Shown: positions 9,838 through 18,890 of the stretch, piece after piece
Numbering within the stretch: the first letter of the stretch is position 1
Layout of the letters: each line of letters opens with the position of its first letter
Origin: Francisella sp. SYW-9
Lineage (GTDB): Bacteria; Pseudomonadota; Gammaproteobacteria; Francisellales; Francisellaceae
Direction of reading: 5' to 3'
Length of the DNA: 64,000 nt
NCBI RefSeq assembly: GCF_008711465.1
Contig: NZ_VXKQ01000008.1
Coordinates: 124,001 to 188,000, forward strand
Notes under the pieces: model-generated
What the model saw: the letters and a program-made list of their open reading frames with translations, nothing else
The model's database searches: none
Told to the model about the DNA's origin: nothing
Translations under genes and position numbers: made by a program

Positions 9838-10812
9838 TCAGCACTTAACCCAATCAGCTACATCTAAGGCAGTATAAGTAAGAATAATCTTAGCTCCAGC
9901 ACGTTTCATTGATGTGAGTGTTTCAATTGTAATAGCTTTTTCATCAACTAAGCCAGCTTGAGCAGCAGCTTTTATCATCGCATACTCACCACTAACATGG
10001 TACGCTGCAATTGGTAAACCAACTATATGGTTTAATTCATTTATAATGTCAAGATAACTTAATGCGGGCTTAACCATGATAAAATCTGCACCTTGCTCTA
10101 TATCAGCAACAGCTTCTCTAATAGCTTCTTTCTTATTACGATAATCCATCTGATAAGTTTTACGATCACCTCTCAAAGAAGAGTCACAAGCGCTTCTAAA
10201 TGGTCCATAGTAAGCCGAAGCATATTTTACTGAATATGACATGATACTTACAGTTTCAAAATTAGCTTCATCTAAAGCCTGACGCATAGTTATAATCATA
10301 CCATCCATCATACCACTTGGTGCAACTATATCAGCGCCAGATTTGGCATGAGATACTGCAGTTTTTGCTAAGATTTCTAATGTTTTGTCATTATCAACAT
10401 ACTCAGCTTCATTTAAGATCCCACAATGTCCATGAGGTGTAAAGCTACACATACATACATCTGTGGCAACAACTAACTCTGGGGCTAGTTGCTTAATCTT
10501 TCTAATTGCTTGTTGTGTAATACCATTTGGATCATAGTTCTCAGATGAAACTAGATCTTTAGATTTTGGTACTCCAAATATCATGACACTTTTTATACCT
10601 GCTTGTAGAACCTTCTCAACAAGCTCATCTAACATATCTATAGACCAATGATATTGATTTGGCATACTTGAGATTTCTTTTTTAATATTCTCACCATGCA
10701 CAACAAATATTGGATACATTAGATCATCAACATTTAAGGTTGTTTCAGCAACCATATCTCTAATGTTTTGTGACACTCTAAGTCTACGCGGACGTGATAT
10801 TGGAAAACTCAT
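9838..10812 (-). CDS. hemB: delta-aminolevulinic acid dehydratase (porphobilinogen synthase)
   Basis: Condenses two 5-aminolevulinate molecules to porphobilinogen in haem synthesis. The active-site lysine region MVKPALSYLDI and the metal site DVCMCSFTPHGHCGIL are present. Cysteines 120, 122 and 130 mark the zinc-dependent form. 324 residues matches the family. It is the last clearly housekeeping gene of a minus-strand run sspA-sohB-holB-yhbY-hemB, with gaps of 7-11 bases, so the set is probably one operon. Confidence 0.96.
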   Translation of the reverse strand: MSFPISRPRRLRVSQNIRDMVAETTLNVDDLMYPIFVVHGENIKKEISSMPNQYHWSIDMLDELVEKVLQAGIKSVMIFGVPKSKDLVSSENYDPNGITQQAIRKIKQLAPELVVATDVCMCSFTPHGHCGILNEAEYVDNDKTLEILAKTAVSHAKSGADIVAPSGMMDGMIITMRQALDEANFETVSIMSYSVKYASAYYGPFRSACDSSLRGDRKTYQMDYRNKKEAIREAVADIEQGADFIMVKPALSYLDIINELNHIVGLPIAAYHVSGEYAMIKAAAQAGLVDEKAITIETLTSMKRAGAKIILTYTALDVADWVKC

Positions 10813-10820
10813 CTCTAAAC

Positions 10821-11099
10821 CTATTTTCTATTTTTATTAGGATTTTTTCTATATAGAACTAGAATATTACCTATTATTTGCACTAACTCTGATTTTGTTG
10901 CTTTAACAATCTCAGCTGCAATTTGTTGTTTTTCTTCTTTTGGTAAACGTCCTGCTTTTACTTTTATAAGCTCATGCGATGCTAAAGCTAAATCAATCTC
11001 TAGCATTACATTTTCAGTAAGACCTTTCTCACCCATTAAAACCACAGGTTTCAAACTATGAGCTTGAGCCTTTAATTTTTGTTGTTGTTTTACTTCCAT
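10821..11099 (-). CDS. yhbY: CRM-domain ribosome assembly protein YhbY
   Basis: 92-residue single CRM-domain RNA-binding protein associated with 50S subunit assembly. The family's core GEKGLTENVMLEIDLALASHE and the C-terminal IGNILVLYRKNP are clear. It sits between holB (7 bases upstream) and hemB (8 bases downstream) and is almost certainly co-transcribed with them. Confidence 0.9.
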   Translation of the reverse strand: MEVKQQQKLKAQAHSLKPVVLMGEKGLTENVMLEIDLALASHELIKVKAGRLPKEEKQQIAAEIVKATKSELVQIIGNILVLYRKNPNKNRK

Positions 11100-11106
11100 T
11101 TTTTAC

Positions 11107-12018
11107 CTACTTTATAATTTTTAATATTAAATTTTCTAGAACTAATTCTTTATCAACATTTTTAAAATTAAGAAAATAATCATTAGCTTCTAATGTTTTT
11201 TGATATAGCTTATATATTTCATCTTCTGAGAATTTAGCAGCAAGATATTTAATAACCGCAATTTTATCATAATTAGCAATATTTTGATCTTGATCATTAA
11301 GCTTATAATAATACACATCAACAATTAAGCTTGTTAACCAATAAAGCGTATCTTTAAAATTAGGGTTAACCTCTTTAAGAAAAATATTGGGGTTTAGCTG
11401 ATTTACTAAAACTCTCATTAGACTATTTCTAACTTGCCAAAAATGCTGCTCTAACTTAATCTTAGCAATAACATTAACATCATCTCTAGCCATTAATAAA
11501 GATTTTTCTATAGCATCTTTTGACATATCAAATGTGTACTTTAAGTAACTATACTTATCCTCTTGGTCAAAGCTTATATCATAACTTAAAGATCTACTTT
11601 TTACAGTCGCTAAAATATTATTATAATTGCGTGTAAACATTAAAAAGAAAGTATTTTCAGCTGGCTCTTCAAGCGTTTTTAAAATAGCATTTGCCGCAGA
11701 TTCATTTAAGAATCCAAGCTCTGGAATTATAATAATTTTAGCTAAGTTATTATGTGCTGTTAGCTCACAGTTTTTTATAATTTTTTTAACCTCTGCGACT
11801 CTAACCTCATTATTCTCTGAATTAGCTATTGTCACATATGGTGACTCATTATAGTCATCAACTTTTTGCCCTAATAATACTTGGCATAAAGAGTTTATAA
11901 AACTATCTAAAAGTACAGCATCTTTAACCCTAAAAATAAAAGCATGATGTAGCATCTGCTTAGACTTCTGCTCAAGAAAATTATCCAAGATTTTTTGATG
12001 TGTATTTAAAGAAAGCAC
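11107..12018 (-). CDS. holB: DNA polymerase III delta' subunit
   Basis: Subunit of the clamp loader that places the sliding clamp on DNA. Recognised from its position, length (303) and the AAA+ core NAILKTLEEPAENTFFLM, followed by ATVKSRSLSY, where the sensor Arg of the family's SRC motif is kept but the Cys is Ser. A Walker A is absent, as expected for delta'. The four-cysteine zinc module of the E. coli protein, expected around residues 48-65, is not present; only one Cys lies nearby. It lies in the sspA-hemB gene run. Confidence 0.85.
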   Translation of the reverse strand: MLSLNTHQKILDNFLEQKSKQMLHHAFIFRVKDAVLLDSFINSLCQVLLGQKVDDYNESPYVTIANSENNEVRVAEVKKIIKNCELTAHNNLAKIIIIPELGFLNESAANAILKTLEEPAENTFFLMFTRNYNNILATVKSRSLSYDISFDQEDKYSYLKYTFDMSKDAIEKSLLMARDDVNVIAKIKLEQHFWQVRNSLMRVLVNQLNPNIFLKEVNPNFKDTLYWLTSLIVDVYYYKLNDQDQNIANYDKIAVIKYLAAKFSEDEIYKLYQKTLEANDYFLNFKNVDKELVLENLILKIIK

Positions 12019-12025
12019 TTTGATC

Positions 12026-13045
12026 CTATAATATTTTACGTGCGTATAAGAAGTTTGTTAGAGATCTTTTGATCATAGCAAGCTTAGACTTCAACAACCC
12101 TTTATCTTTTTTCCTAACAAAGCTTACCTCATACACATCATGTTTGTTACTAAGTAAACTTATCAAATAATCATCATAAGTTTGAATCTCATCAACTAAA
12201 CCCAACTCAAGAGCATCTTTACCAAACCAGTACTCTCCAGTACCAACTTTATGCATATCTAGATTAGGACGATAATTTAAAATATGCTTTTTAAATAACT
12301 CATGAATATTTTCAAGGTCTTGCTTGAATTTCTTACGGCCCTCTTCAGTATTTTCACCTACTGTTGTTAATGTACGCTTATACTCTCCAGAGGTATGCAT
12401 CTCGACATTGATGCCATTCTTTTCAAGTAGATCTCTAACATTTGGAATAGTTCCAACTACACCTATCGAACCAACTATAGCAAAAGGAGCTGAAATTATT
12501 TTATGCCCAACAGCAGACATCATATAACCACCACTTGCAGCAACCTGGTCAATACAAATAGTTAAATTAATACCTGCTTGACGAATCCTCTCTAGTTGAG
12601 CTGCGGCAAAACCATAGCCATTTACAACCCCACCAGGACTATCGATTCTAACAATAACTTCATCATTTGATTTAGATACAGCTAAGATAGCAGATACTTC
12701 TTTACGTAGATTTTCAACTTGAGAGGCATGTATGTCACCTTTAAAGTTAACTACAAAGATTTTTCCTTCAGGCTTATCATCTTGTTTATCTAGTTTTTTC
12801 TGTTCTTTAAGATAGTTTTTATAATCTTTCTTGCTTAATAATGTTTCTAAAACTTCTTTTTTAGTTTCTTTATAGTCTTTACCAATTTTATTAATTTTTA
12901 GTTTACCCTTAGTCAATTTAGCAGCTTCCTGCTTTGCCTTTGCTAATAATGAGAAAAAACTTCCAATGACAAAAACTATCGCTACTACAATAAGTATCAC
13001 ACTAAGAGCAAAAAAAACAAAATTTACAAAACCTTGATACCACAT
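12026..13045 (-). CDS. sohB: inner-membrane S49 peptidase SohB
   Basis: Membrane-anchored serine peptidase of the signal-peptide-peptidase family, active on the periplasmic face. One N-terminal membrane segment (about residues 8-32) is followed by a charged linker and the S49 domain. The catalytic Ser is Ser-171 in AASGGYMMS and the Lys general base is Lys-223 in SGEYKRTLT. 339 residues matches SohB, not the longer SppA. It lies 11 bases after sspA and 7 bases before holB. Confidence 0.92.
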   Translation of the reverse strand: MWYQGFVNFVFFALSVILIVVAIVFVIGSFFSLLAKAKQEAAKLTKGKLKINKIGKDYKETKKEVLETLLSKKDYKNYLKEQKKLDKQDDKPEGKIFVVNFKGDIHASQVENLRKEVSAILAVSKSNDEVIVRIDSPGGVVNGYGFAAAQLERIRQAGINLTICIDQVAASGGYMMSAVGHKIISAPFAIVGSIGVVGTIPNVRDLLEKNGINVEMHTSGEYKRTLTTVGENTEEGRKKFKQDLENIHELFKKHILNYRPNLDMHKVGTGEYWFGKDALELGLVDEIQTYDDYLISLLSNKHDVYEVSFVRKKDKGLLKSKLAMIKRSLTNFLYARKIL

Positions 13046-13056
13046 ATAACGTTACC

Positions 13057-13686
13057 TTACCTATGTGCTCTTAAAGTTTTTAATAATGACTCATTTGCAT
13101 TGCCTTTTAAGTTAGCCTTCTTAACAGAATCTCTAGCAAATACTCTTTTCTTATAAGCATGCATAGCACCAAATGTCTCATCTATAACAAAACCTTCAGC
13201 TTCTAAACAGATTATTAATGCAGCAATATAACAATCTGCTAAAGTAAAACTAGATGATATAAAATAATCAAATTCACTAAATGCTTTCTCAATTGTTAAA
13301 AAACTTTCCTTTAGATCTTTAAATAACACAGCCAATTTTTCATTATCTGTTTTATTTTTTCTAATTTGATCTAATACTGGATACCATTCGTTATCTATTT
13401 TTTCTAATGATAAGCGAATTTTTATACGCTCATTAACTAAGCTAGGTAATAATCCAGGTGCAGGAAATCTCTCATCGATATATATCAAAAGAGCTTTTCT
13501 ATTATTTATACTATAATCTTTTTCTTTTAACACAGGAAAAAGACCATTAGGAGATATCTTTTTTAGCTTTTCTGGAGCTAAATCACCAGCTTCAACAACA
13601 TCCATATTCATTTTTTTCTCAGATAGAGCAATTCTTGCTCGAAGAGAGTATGGACAATATTTTGTAGTATATAAAGTAACTTTCAT
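13057..13686 (-). CDS. sspA: stringent starvation protein A (RNA polymerase-associated)
   Basis: GST-fold transcription factor without enzymatic activity. The thioredoxin-like start (YTTKYCPYSLRARIALSEKK) and the GST C-terminal helical half are visible; 209 residues. In Francisella, SspA pairs with MglA, binds RNA polymerase, and with PigR and ppGpp turns on pathogenicity-island genes; this is family knowledge. MglA itself is a different, more divergent protein and is not in this window. The gene heads the minus-strand run to hemB and is divergent from tusE, with 89 bases between. Confidence 0.88.
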   Translation of the reverse strand: MKVTLYTTKYCPYSLRARIALSEKKMNMDVVEAGDLAPEKLKKISPNGLFPVLKEKDYSINNRKALLIYIDERFPAPGLLPSLVNERIKIRLSLEKIDNEWYPVLDQIRKNKTDNEKLAVLFKDLKESFLTIEKAFSEFDYFISSSFTLADCYIAALIICLEAEGFVIDETFGAMHAYKKRVFARDSVKKANLKGNANESLLKTLRAHR

Positions 13687-13706
13687 TAAATATGCCTTTT
13701 TATAGA

Positions 13707-13735
13707 TTAAAACAACTATTCTTATTTGTTATAAT
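13707..13735 (+). promoter_or_regulatory. sigma-70-like promoter for tusE
   Basis: TTAAAA at 13707-13712, a 17-base spacer and a perfect TATAAT at 13730-13735 preceded by TG one base away. The tusE GTG follows 41 bases after the -10. Confidence 0.55.
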
Positions 13736-13775
13736 TGTCAGATAGTAAAAACTAGTAACAAATTTTATCATATTT

Positions 13776-14090
13776 GTGGATAACTACAACATAGACAAAC
13801 AAGGCTTTTTAATAGATTTCGAAACTTGGGATATAGATTTCTGTAAATTAACTGCTACAAATGAAGATATTGATCTAACTGAAGATCATATGTTAGTTAT
13901 TAACTTTTTAAGAAGTTTTTACCAAGAAAACAAAAAATCACCAGCAATTAGAGAACTTGTAAAAGCCTTAAAAGAGAAGCATGGAGATAAAATAGGTAAT
14001 AGTTTATATTTACAAATGCTATTTCCTTGTTCTCCAGCTGTACAAGCTGCCAAATTAGCTGGATTACCAAAACCTAAAAGATGTATCTAA
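13776..14090 (+). CDS. tusE: TusE/DsrC-family sulfur carrier
   Basis: Accepts persulfide sulfur from the TusBCD relay and hands it to MnmA for 2-thiolation of the tRNA wobble uridine. 104 residues. The block LFPCSPAVQAAKLAGLPKP and the penultimate Cys-103, which carries the sulfur, are both present. The start is a GTG with no clear Shine-Dalgarno; no better start exists upstream. No tusBCD genes are seen in the window. Confidence 0.88.
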   Translation: MDNYNIDKQGFLIDFETWDIDFCKLTATNEDIDLTEDHMLVINFLRSFYQENKKSPAIRELVKALKEKHGDKIGNSLYLQMLFPCSPAVQAAKLAGLPKPKRCI

Positions 14091-14110
14091 AAAATTTTAA
14101 AGGAGAAAAA

Positions 14111-14374
14111 ATGTCTACTGTTTTTTGTAAAAAATATAATCAAGAATTAGAAGCTATACCATTTCAACCTCTTCCAGGTGAGCTAGGTAAAAAAATTCAT
14201 ACAGAGATTTCAAACAAAGCTTGGCAGGCTTGGTTATCTCATCAAACTATACTAATAAATGAATATAGACTTAACCTTATGGACCCAAAAGCAAAAGAGT
14301 TTTTACAAAAAGAGATGCATAAGTTTTTATTTGAAAATAAAGAAGATAAACCAGAACAATTTAGTGAAGTTTAG
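14111..14374 (+). CDS. yggX: probable Fe(2+)-trafficking protein YggX
   Basis: 87-residue cytoplasmic protein linked to iron handling and protection of iron-sulfur clusters from oxidation. The N-terminus MSTVFCKKYNQELEAIPFQP and KAWQAWLSHQTILINEYRLN match the family; Cys-6 is the conserved cysteine. The ATG at 14111 is chosen because AGGAG stands 6 bases ahead; an in-frame ATG at 14081 overlaps tusE. It is likely co-transcribed with tusE. Confidence 0.92.
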   Translation: MSTVFCKKYNQELEAIPFQPLPGELGKKIHTEISNKAWQAWLSHQTILINEYRLNLMDPKAKEFLQKEMHKFLFENKEDKPEQFSEV

Positions 14375-14506
14375 CTCTCTAATACACGATATTCTAAAAT
14401 AATTCATGACTATTATCATCAGTCGCTATTTATTACAATTCTCTTGAAAAAATCATAATTAAAAGATACATTAAGTCATTAATTTATCTTTTTTTTAGAA
14501 ACCTAA

Positions 14507-16273
14507 ATGAATAAATTTAAAAACTCTTATGCTTATGACATCATAATTTTATTAGTAATCTATATAGTATATTTCATTATATTTCTCGGTCATAGACACT
14601 TAAGTATTCCTGATGAAGGGCGTTATCCAGAAATAGCTAGAGAAATGCTAAGTACTAATAACTGGGTCACCCCGTTAATCAATGGTGTTCCTTTTCTAGA
14701 TAAGCCACCTCTATACTATTGGCTCGAAGCTACCTCAATGCACTTTTTTGGTATAAATGCCTGGGCTATTCGCCTACCCCAAGCACTTTTTGGCATATTA
14801 GGATGTATCTCAATATACTCTTTTGGTAGATATTTTTATTCACGTTTTGCTGGTGTTCTGGCAAGTTTTATACTTGCAGCGAACGTTTTATACTTCTTTG
14901 AAGCTCACTATGCGAATATGGATCTTATAGTTGCTAATCTTCTTTGGATTGCATTCTTTTTATGTCTAGTTAGTTTAAAACAACCAACAGGCAATAAAAA
15001 ACGCTTTTTTATGTATGCTGCATACCTTGTATCTGCATTAGCATTTTTAACTAAAGGATTGATGGCTATAGCTTTTCCTTGTATGACTATTTTTGTCTGG
15101 ATGCTTGTAACAAATAACTGGTCTAGAATAAAAGAATTATATATACCAACAGGTGCTGTTATATTTGTAATTATTGTTACGCCATGGTTAGTTTTAGCTC
15201 AACAACAAAACCCCGATTTTCTATATTTCTTCTTCTATTTTCAGCAATTCTACCGTTTTGTTGGACATGGCTTTAATAATGCTATTGGACCTTGGTTTTA
15301 TTTTGTAATTATATTAGCTGTATTTTTACCATTTAGTATTTTATTACTTAATAGACTTTCAAAAGGTTTTAAAGCTATTTGGCAAAATAGGAAAAAAGAC
15401 TACACTACATTTTTAATAGCGCTTTGGTGCCTACTCATACTAATATTCTTCTCAATCCCTAGTTCAAAAATCGTAAGCTATATCTTACCTATTTTTGGAC
15501 CGTTATCATTACTAATGGCTCTATCGTTTGAGAAAGTAATTAAAGATAGTGATAGAGTAAATACTTTTAAAAAGATGCATATAGCTGCTAGTACACTTTT
15601 CTTAATAACAGCTATTGTAGTTGCCCTATTCCCTATAGTTCAACATCTATTCTTAGACACGCATGCTTCAACAGTATATATTCTACTAGTGGCACTATGT
15701 GCTTTTGTAATTGCATTTAGCTTAAGATTATCTATAAAAGGTCAAATCAAACAAGCAATCATACTAATAATCTCAGCACTTATGGTTCTTAATATCTTAG
15801 GTCAACTAGTTATACCTTATTTTGATATTAGAACATCTGAACCTTTAGTTGAAAAAGTGATAAAAGACTCGCCTAAAGACACTATATTTGTGTACTATAA
15901 TAGACCTCAACCAAAACACTTTATCTTAAAAGAAGAGATAAAGAAAAAAGGCTATGAAGAGGACCTACCGTTACTATTAAATGATAATATCTATATCGTT
16001 TATAACTGGAAAACTTATAGACCAGAAATCGATAACTGGGCAAGAGAATTCCATTATGGTATCAAACAATATCAACAATCTCATAATGGTGAATGGCCTA
16101 AATATTTAATAACTTACCCTCAATTTGGTGAACTTCTAAAAACTAAAAAAGATATTGTTATTTTCACAAAAGAAAAGCAACTTCAGAAAATTAGAGAAAA
16201 ATATCCTAATATAAACTTCCAAATTAAGGGAAGATACAACAAAAATGTTGTAGTAAAAATAATTAAAAGTTAA
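14507..16273 (+). CDS. flmK: ArnT/PMT-family lipid A glycosyltransferase (FlmK-like)
   Basis: Inner-membrane GT83 enzyme that moves an amino sugar from undecaprenyl phosphate to lipid A on the periplasmic side. The first periplasmic loop holds the family's acidic motif in IPDEGRYPEIAREM (about residues 33-46), then DKPPLYYW. About 12 membrane segments precede a roughly 140-residue soluble C-terminal domain; 588 residues in all. In Francisella, FlmK adds galactosamine to the lipid A phosphate, with NaxD and FlmF2 supplying the donor. naxD and flmF2 homologues lie 2.6-4.2 kb away on the same strand, which supports this role; the sugar itself is inferred. Confidence 0.85.
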   Translation: MNKFKNSYAYDIIILLVIYIVYFIIFLGHRHLSIPDEGRYPEIAREMLSTNNWVTPLINGVPFLDKPPLYYWLEATSMHFFGINAWAIRLPQALFGILGCISIYSFGRYFYSRFAGVLASFILAANVLYFFEAHYANMDLIVANLLWIAFFLCLVSLKQPTGNKKRFFMYAAYLVSALAFLTKGLMAIAFPCMTIFVWMLVTNNWSRIKELYIPTGAVIFVIIVTPWLVLAQQQNPDFLYFFFYFQQFYRFVGHGFNNAIGPWFYFVIILAVFLPFSILLLNRLSKGFKAIWQNRKKDYTTFLIALWCLLILIFFSIPSSKIVSYILPIFGPLSLLMALSFEKVIKDSDRVNTFKKMHIAASTLFLITAIVVALFPIVQHLFLDTHASTVYILLVALCAFVIAFSLRLSIKGQIKQAIILIISALMVLNILGQLVIPYFDIRTSEPLVEKVIKDSPKDTIFVYYNRPQPKHFILKEEIKKKGYEEDLPLLLNDNIYIVYNWKTYRPEIDNWAREFHYGIKQYQQSHNGEWPKYLITYPQFGELLKTKKDIVIFTKEKQLQKIREKYPNINFQIKGRYNKNVVVKIIKS

Positions 16274-16521
16274 TTATTAAACAGTGCCTCATAAATTATA
16301 CGGAGTTTGTTCTAAACTTCTCATTAAATAATCACAATGTCTAATTTTATACGAATAAACATACATTAAATCAAATATGTATTGGTCATAGAATCATTTT
16401 CAAATTAGGCTTATAGTTCTCTATTACTCATATTTTAACTTTATAGTGTAACAACTTTTAGCATAACTTCAGAGATTAAAAGAGAACTTTAAAAATTAGA
16501 AAAAAAATTTATTTAGAATAA

Positions 16522-17475
16522 TTAAATATTTCGACTTTCATCCTCATCAATAATATATTTAGGACGATTTTTTGCTTCATCAAATATACGACTTATATAT
16601 TCCCCTAGAACGCCTAAAGAAATAAGCTGAACCCCACTAAAGAACATAATGCTCACCACAATAGTTGGCCAACCACTAACACCAACACCAAAAAGTAAAT
16701 TAGCTAAAATCGTATATAAACCATATGCTAATGCAAATATAGAAATTATCATTCCCATAAGAGATATCATTCTAAGAGGAACAGCTGAAAATGAGAAAAT
16801 TCCAGTAAAAGCCAATTTGAAGAGTTTTTTATAGCCCCACCTACTAGGTGTTTCATCTTTTCTATCAGCAACTTGAAATGGTATAGCATACCCTTTAAAA
16901 CCTATCCATGAGAAAAGACCACGAATAAAACGATTATTTTCTGATAATGAATTAAAAGCTTTAATACATTGCTTATCTAATAATCTAAAATATCCCGCAT
17001 TAGCTGGAATATCAACACCCATCATACTTTTACTGAATTTAAAAAATGTTTCTGATAAAAAACTTCTAGTTTTACTTTGATCATCTCTAGTTCTTATACC
17101 ATAAACATTAGAATACCCTTCACACCATTTTTCATAGAACTGATCTATCACTTCTATAGGATGTTGAAAATCACAATCCATAATAACTGCAGCATCTGCA
17201 TTTTTAGAGGCTTCTAATCCTGCTGTTATAGCAGCTTCTTGGCCAAAATTTCTAGAAAAGCTAATAAGCTTTATATTTAATTTACCAACAAGGCCTTGAA
17301 TGATTTCTCTAGATTTATCTACACTGCCATCATCAACAACGACTATCTTATAATTTGATGATATATCACTAAGTTTAGCAGCTAGCTCTTCTAAAAAAGA
17401 GCCTATTAAGGCTTCCTCATTATAAACTGGTATTACAGCATAAAGATGTGAATTTTCAATATTTCTATTTACCAT
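16522..17475 (-). CDS. GT2 polyprenyl-phosphate glycosyltransferase (GtrB/ArnC-like)
   Basis: Inner-membrane enzyme that charges undecaprenyl phosphate with a sugar. The GT2 fold is clear: AVIPVYNEE, VVDDGSVDKS and the DxD-type MDCDFQHP, followed by RNFGQEAAITAG and two C-terminal membrane segments (about residues 228-295). 317 residues. It is a paralogue of the FlmF2-like gene at 19795 but clearly diverged. It lies 85 bases downstream of an unidentified polytopic protein on the same strand, so it probably makes the donor that protein uses. The donor sugar is unknown. Confidence 0.85.
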   Translation of the reverse strand: MVNRNIENSHLYAVIPVYNEEALIGSFLEELAAKLSDISSNYKIVVVDDGSVDKSREIIQGLVGKLNIKLISFSRNFGQEAAITAGLEASKNADAAVIMDCDFQHPIEVIDQFYEKWCEGYSNVYGIRTRDDQSKTRSFLSETFFKFSKSMMGVDIPANAGYFRLLDKQCIKAFNSLSENNRFIRGLFSWIGFKGYAIPFQVADRKDETPSRWGYKKLFKLAFTGIFSFSAVPLRMISLMGMIISIFALAYGLYTILANLLFGVGVSGWPTIVVSIMFFSGVQLISLGVLGEYISRIFDEAKNRPKYIIDEDESRNI

Positions 17476-17560
17476 TTTCTAAAAAATATTTAACTAATTA
17501 ATATAATTATAACTTTAAAATGTTAAAAATGTTGATTTTTTTAATGATGCAATTTAGGTG

Positions 17561-18838
17561 CTATTTACAGTACCTAATCTTCTTTAAATTATAATATGAG
17601 GCATAATCATGATTATAGTTACGGTAACCATATTTACCTTTAGAATTACCATAAGCATTAAAGTCTTTAAAATAAATCAAATACCAAACTGGTGAGTATA
17701 TTTCATTAAGACAAACACTTTGATTTATATGTTCATTCATATACTTAAATCTATCTTTAAATTCATAATGTATATAAGTACTTCCAAAGAATAATAAGAA
17801 TATTGCTAATATCGATAAAGTATATGATATTCTCTTTAACTTAACACTATTAGCAACTTTAACAATGATATCTGTGTTGTAACATATTATACAAAAGTAC
17901 AATATTATAAATAACATATATACTCTTCCTGTTCCTACATATCTAAAAAATATCAATGCTGCTAAAAAAGTTAATACTAACGCTACTTTAATAGCTACTT
18001 TCTGAGCATTTGTAAGTAAATAATTTCTTGTTGTACTTTTAAAAGCCCAAATTAAGAATGGTAAAATCAAAATTCCTCTAAGAAATGCAAGGAATATAGT
18101 AATCATCTGATCTATATAAATATTATAGCCAAACTTCATAACTTCTTCTTGAGCTCGATGTGTATTACCTGGAGCTAGGCAATCAATAACACCAAATACA
18201 AACAACAACACAAGCATAATCACAATATTTTTATTTAACTGGCCTAGCCTATATTTGTAAACACAAAACACAAACAAAAGAGTAAAACAAAGTGCGAAAA
18301 TTTCTTCATTATATAATCCTATAAATAGTCCTATAAATATAGTTAGCAAAATATTAATCTGATTTTTACGTAGTAACTTATATGCAATATATACACATAT
18401 AGATATACCCCACAAATATTGTACTGCCACCATTTTCCACATAGTCGTACCAATAAAAGCACTAAAGGTAAATATAAAGAAAAATATCGATAAGTAACTA
18501 ACATAAACCTTATCAAAAACGACCTTATCCTCTCTAGTAATAATTTTATACATATATATAATTAGCACATTAAAAGATAGTGCACTAATGACATTTAGTA
18601 TAGCTATCATATAAGGCATTGGCTTATTAAAAAATATATATGAAAGATACTGTGCTGAAATCCTGCCTGTATATGTTTGATAATCATTAATTAAATGTTT
18701 AATTACTGTATGATTATAAAGTGCAGCCATCTGAGAACGAAACAAATCATCTATCATTAAAGGCATGCATGAAAATATATATAGGAAGAATAAAAATATA
18801 AAAACTTGGGAATAAAAATACTTCCTAGTTGAAGACAT
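17561..18838 (-). CDS. polytopic membrane protein, candidate glycosyltransferase
   Basis: 425 residues with about eleven hydrophobic segments. No catalytic family is recognised with certainty. The N-terminal layout, a first membrane helix followed by a loop with LMIDDLFRSQ (residues 27-36) and GRISAQYLSYIFF, puts acidic residues and a conserved-looking Gly-Arg just outside the membrane, as in GT-C enzymes and GtrC or DUF6056-type proteins. The adjacent GtrB-like gene fits a GtrB/GtrC-style pair that decorates a surface glycan. No GtrA-type flippase is present. Function is inferred from context only. Confidence 0.6.
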   Translation of the reverse strand: MSSTRKYFYSQVFIFLFFLYIFSCMPLMIDDLFRSQMAALYNHTVIKHLINDYQTYTGRISAQYLSYIFFNKPMPYMIAILNVISALSFNVLIIYMYKIITREDKVVFDKVYVSYLSIFFFIFTFSAFIGTTMWKMVAVQYLWGISICVYIAYKLLRKNQINILLTIFIGLFIGLYNEEIFALCFTLLFVFCVYKYRLGQLNKNIVIMLVLLFVFGVIDCLAPGNTHRAQEEVMKFGYNIYIDQMITIFLAFLRGILILPFLIWAFKSTTRNYLLTNAQKVAIKVALVLTFLAALIFFRYVGTGRVYMLFIILYFCIICYNTDIIVKVANSVKLKRISYTLSILAIFLLFFGSTYIHYEFKDRFKYMNEHINQSVCLNEIYSPVWYLIYFKDFNAYGNSKGKYGYRNYNHDYASYYNLKKIRYCK

Positions 18839-18890
18839 AAAATAAATATAGTACGATTAGCGTACGTGAATGTTAGCATGTCTTTTAGCT

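Noticed and set aside
13057-13686. Calling the SspA-like gene mglA
   Set aside because: It keeps the classic YTTKYCPYSLRARIAL start of SspA, whereas Francisella MglA is a more divergent protein.
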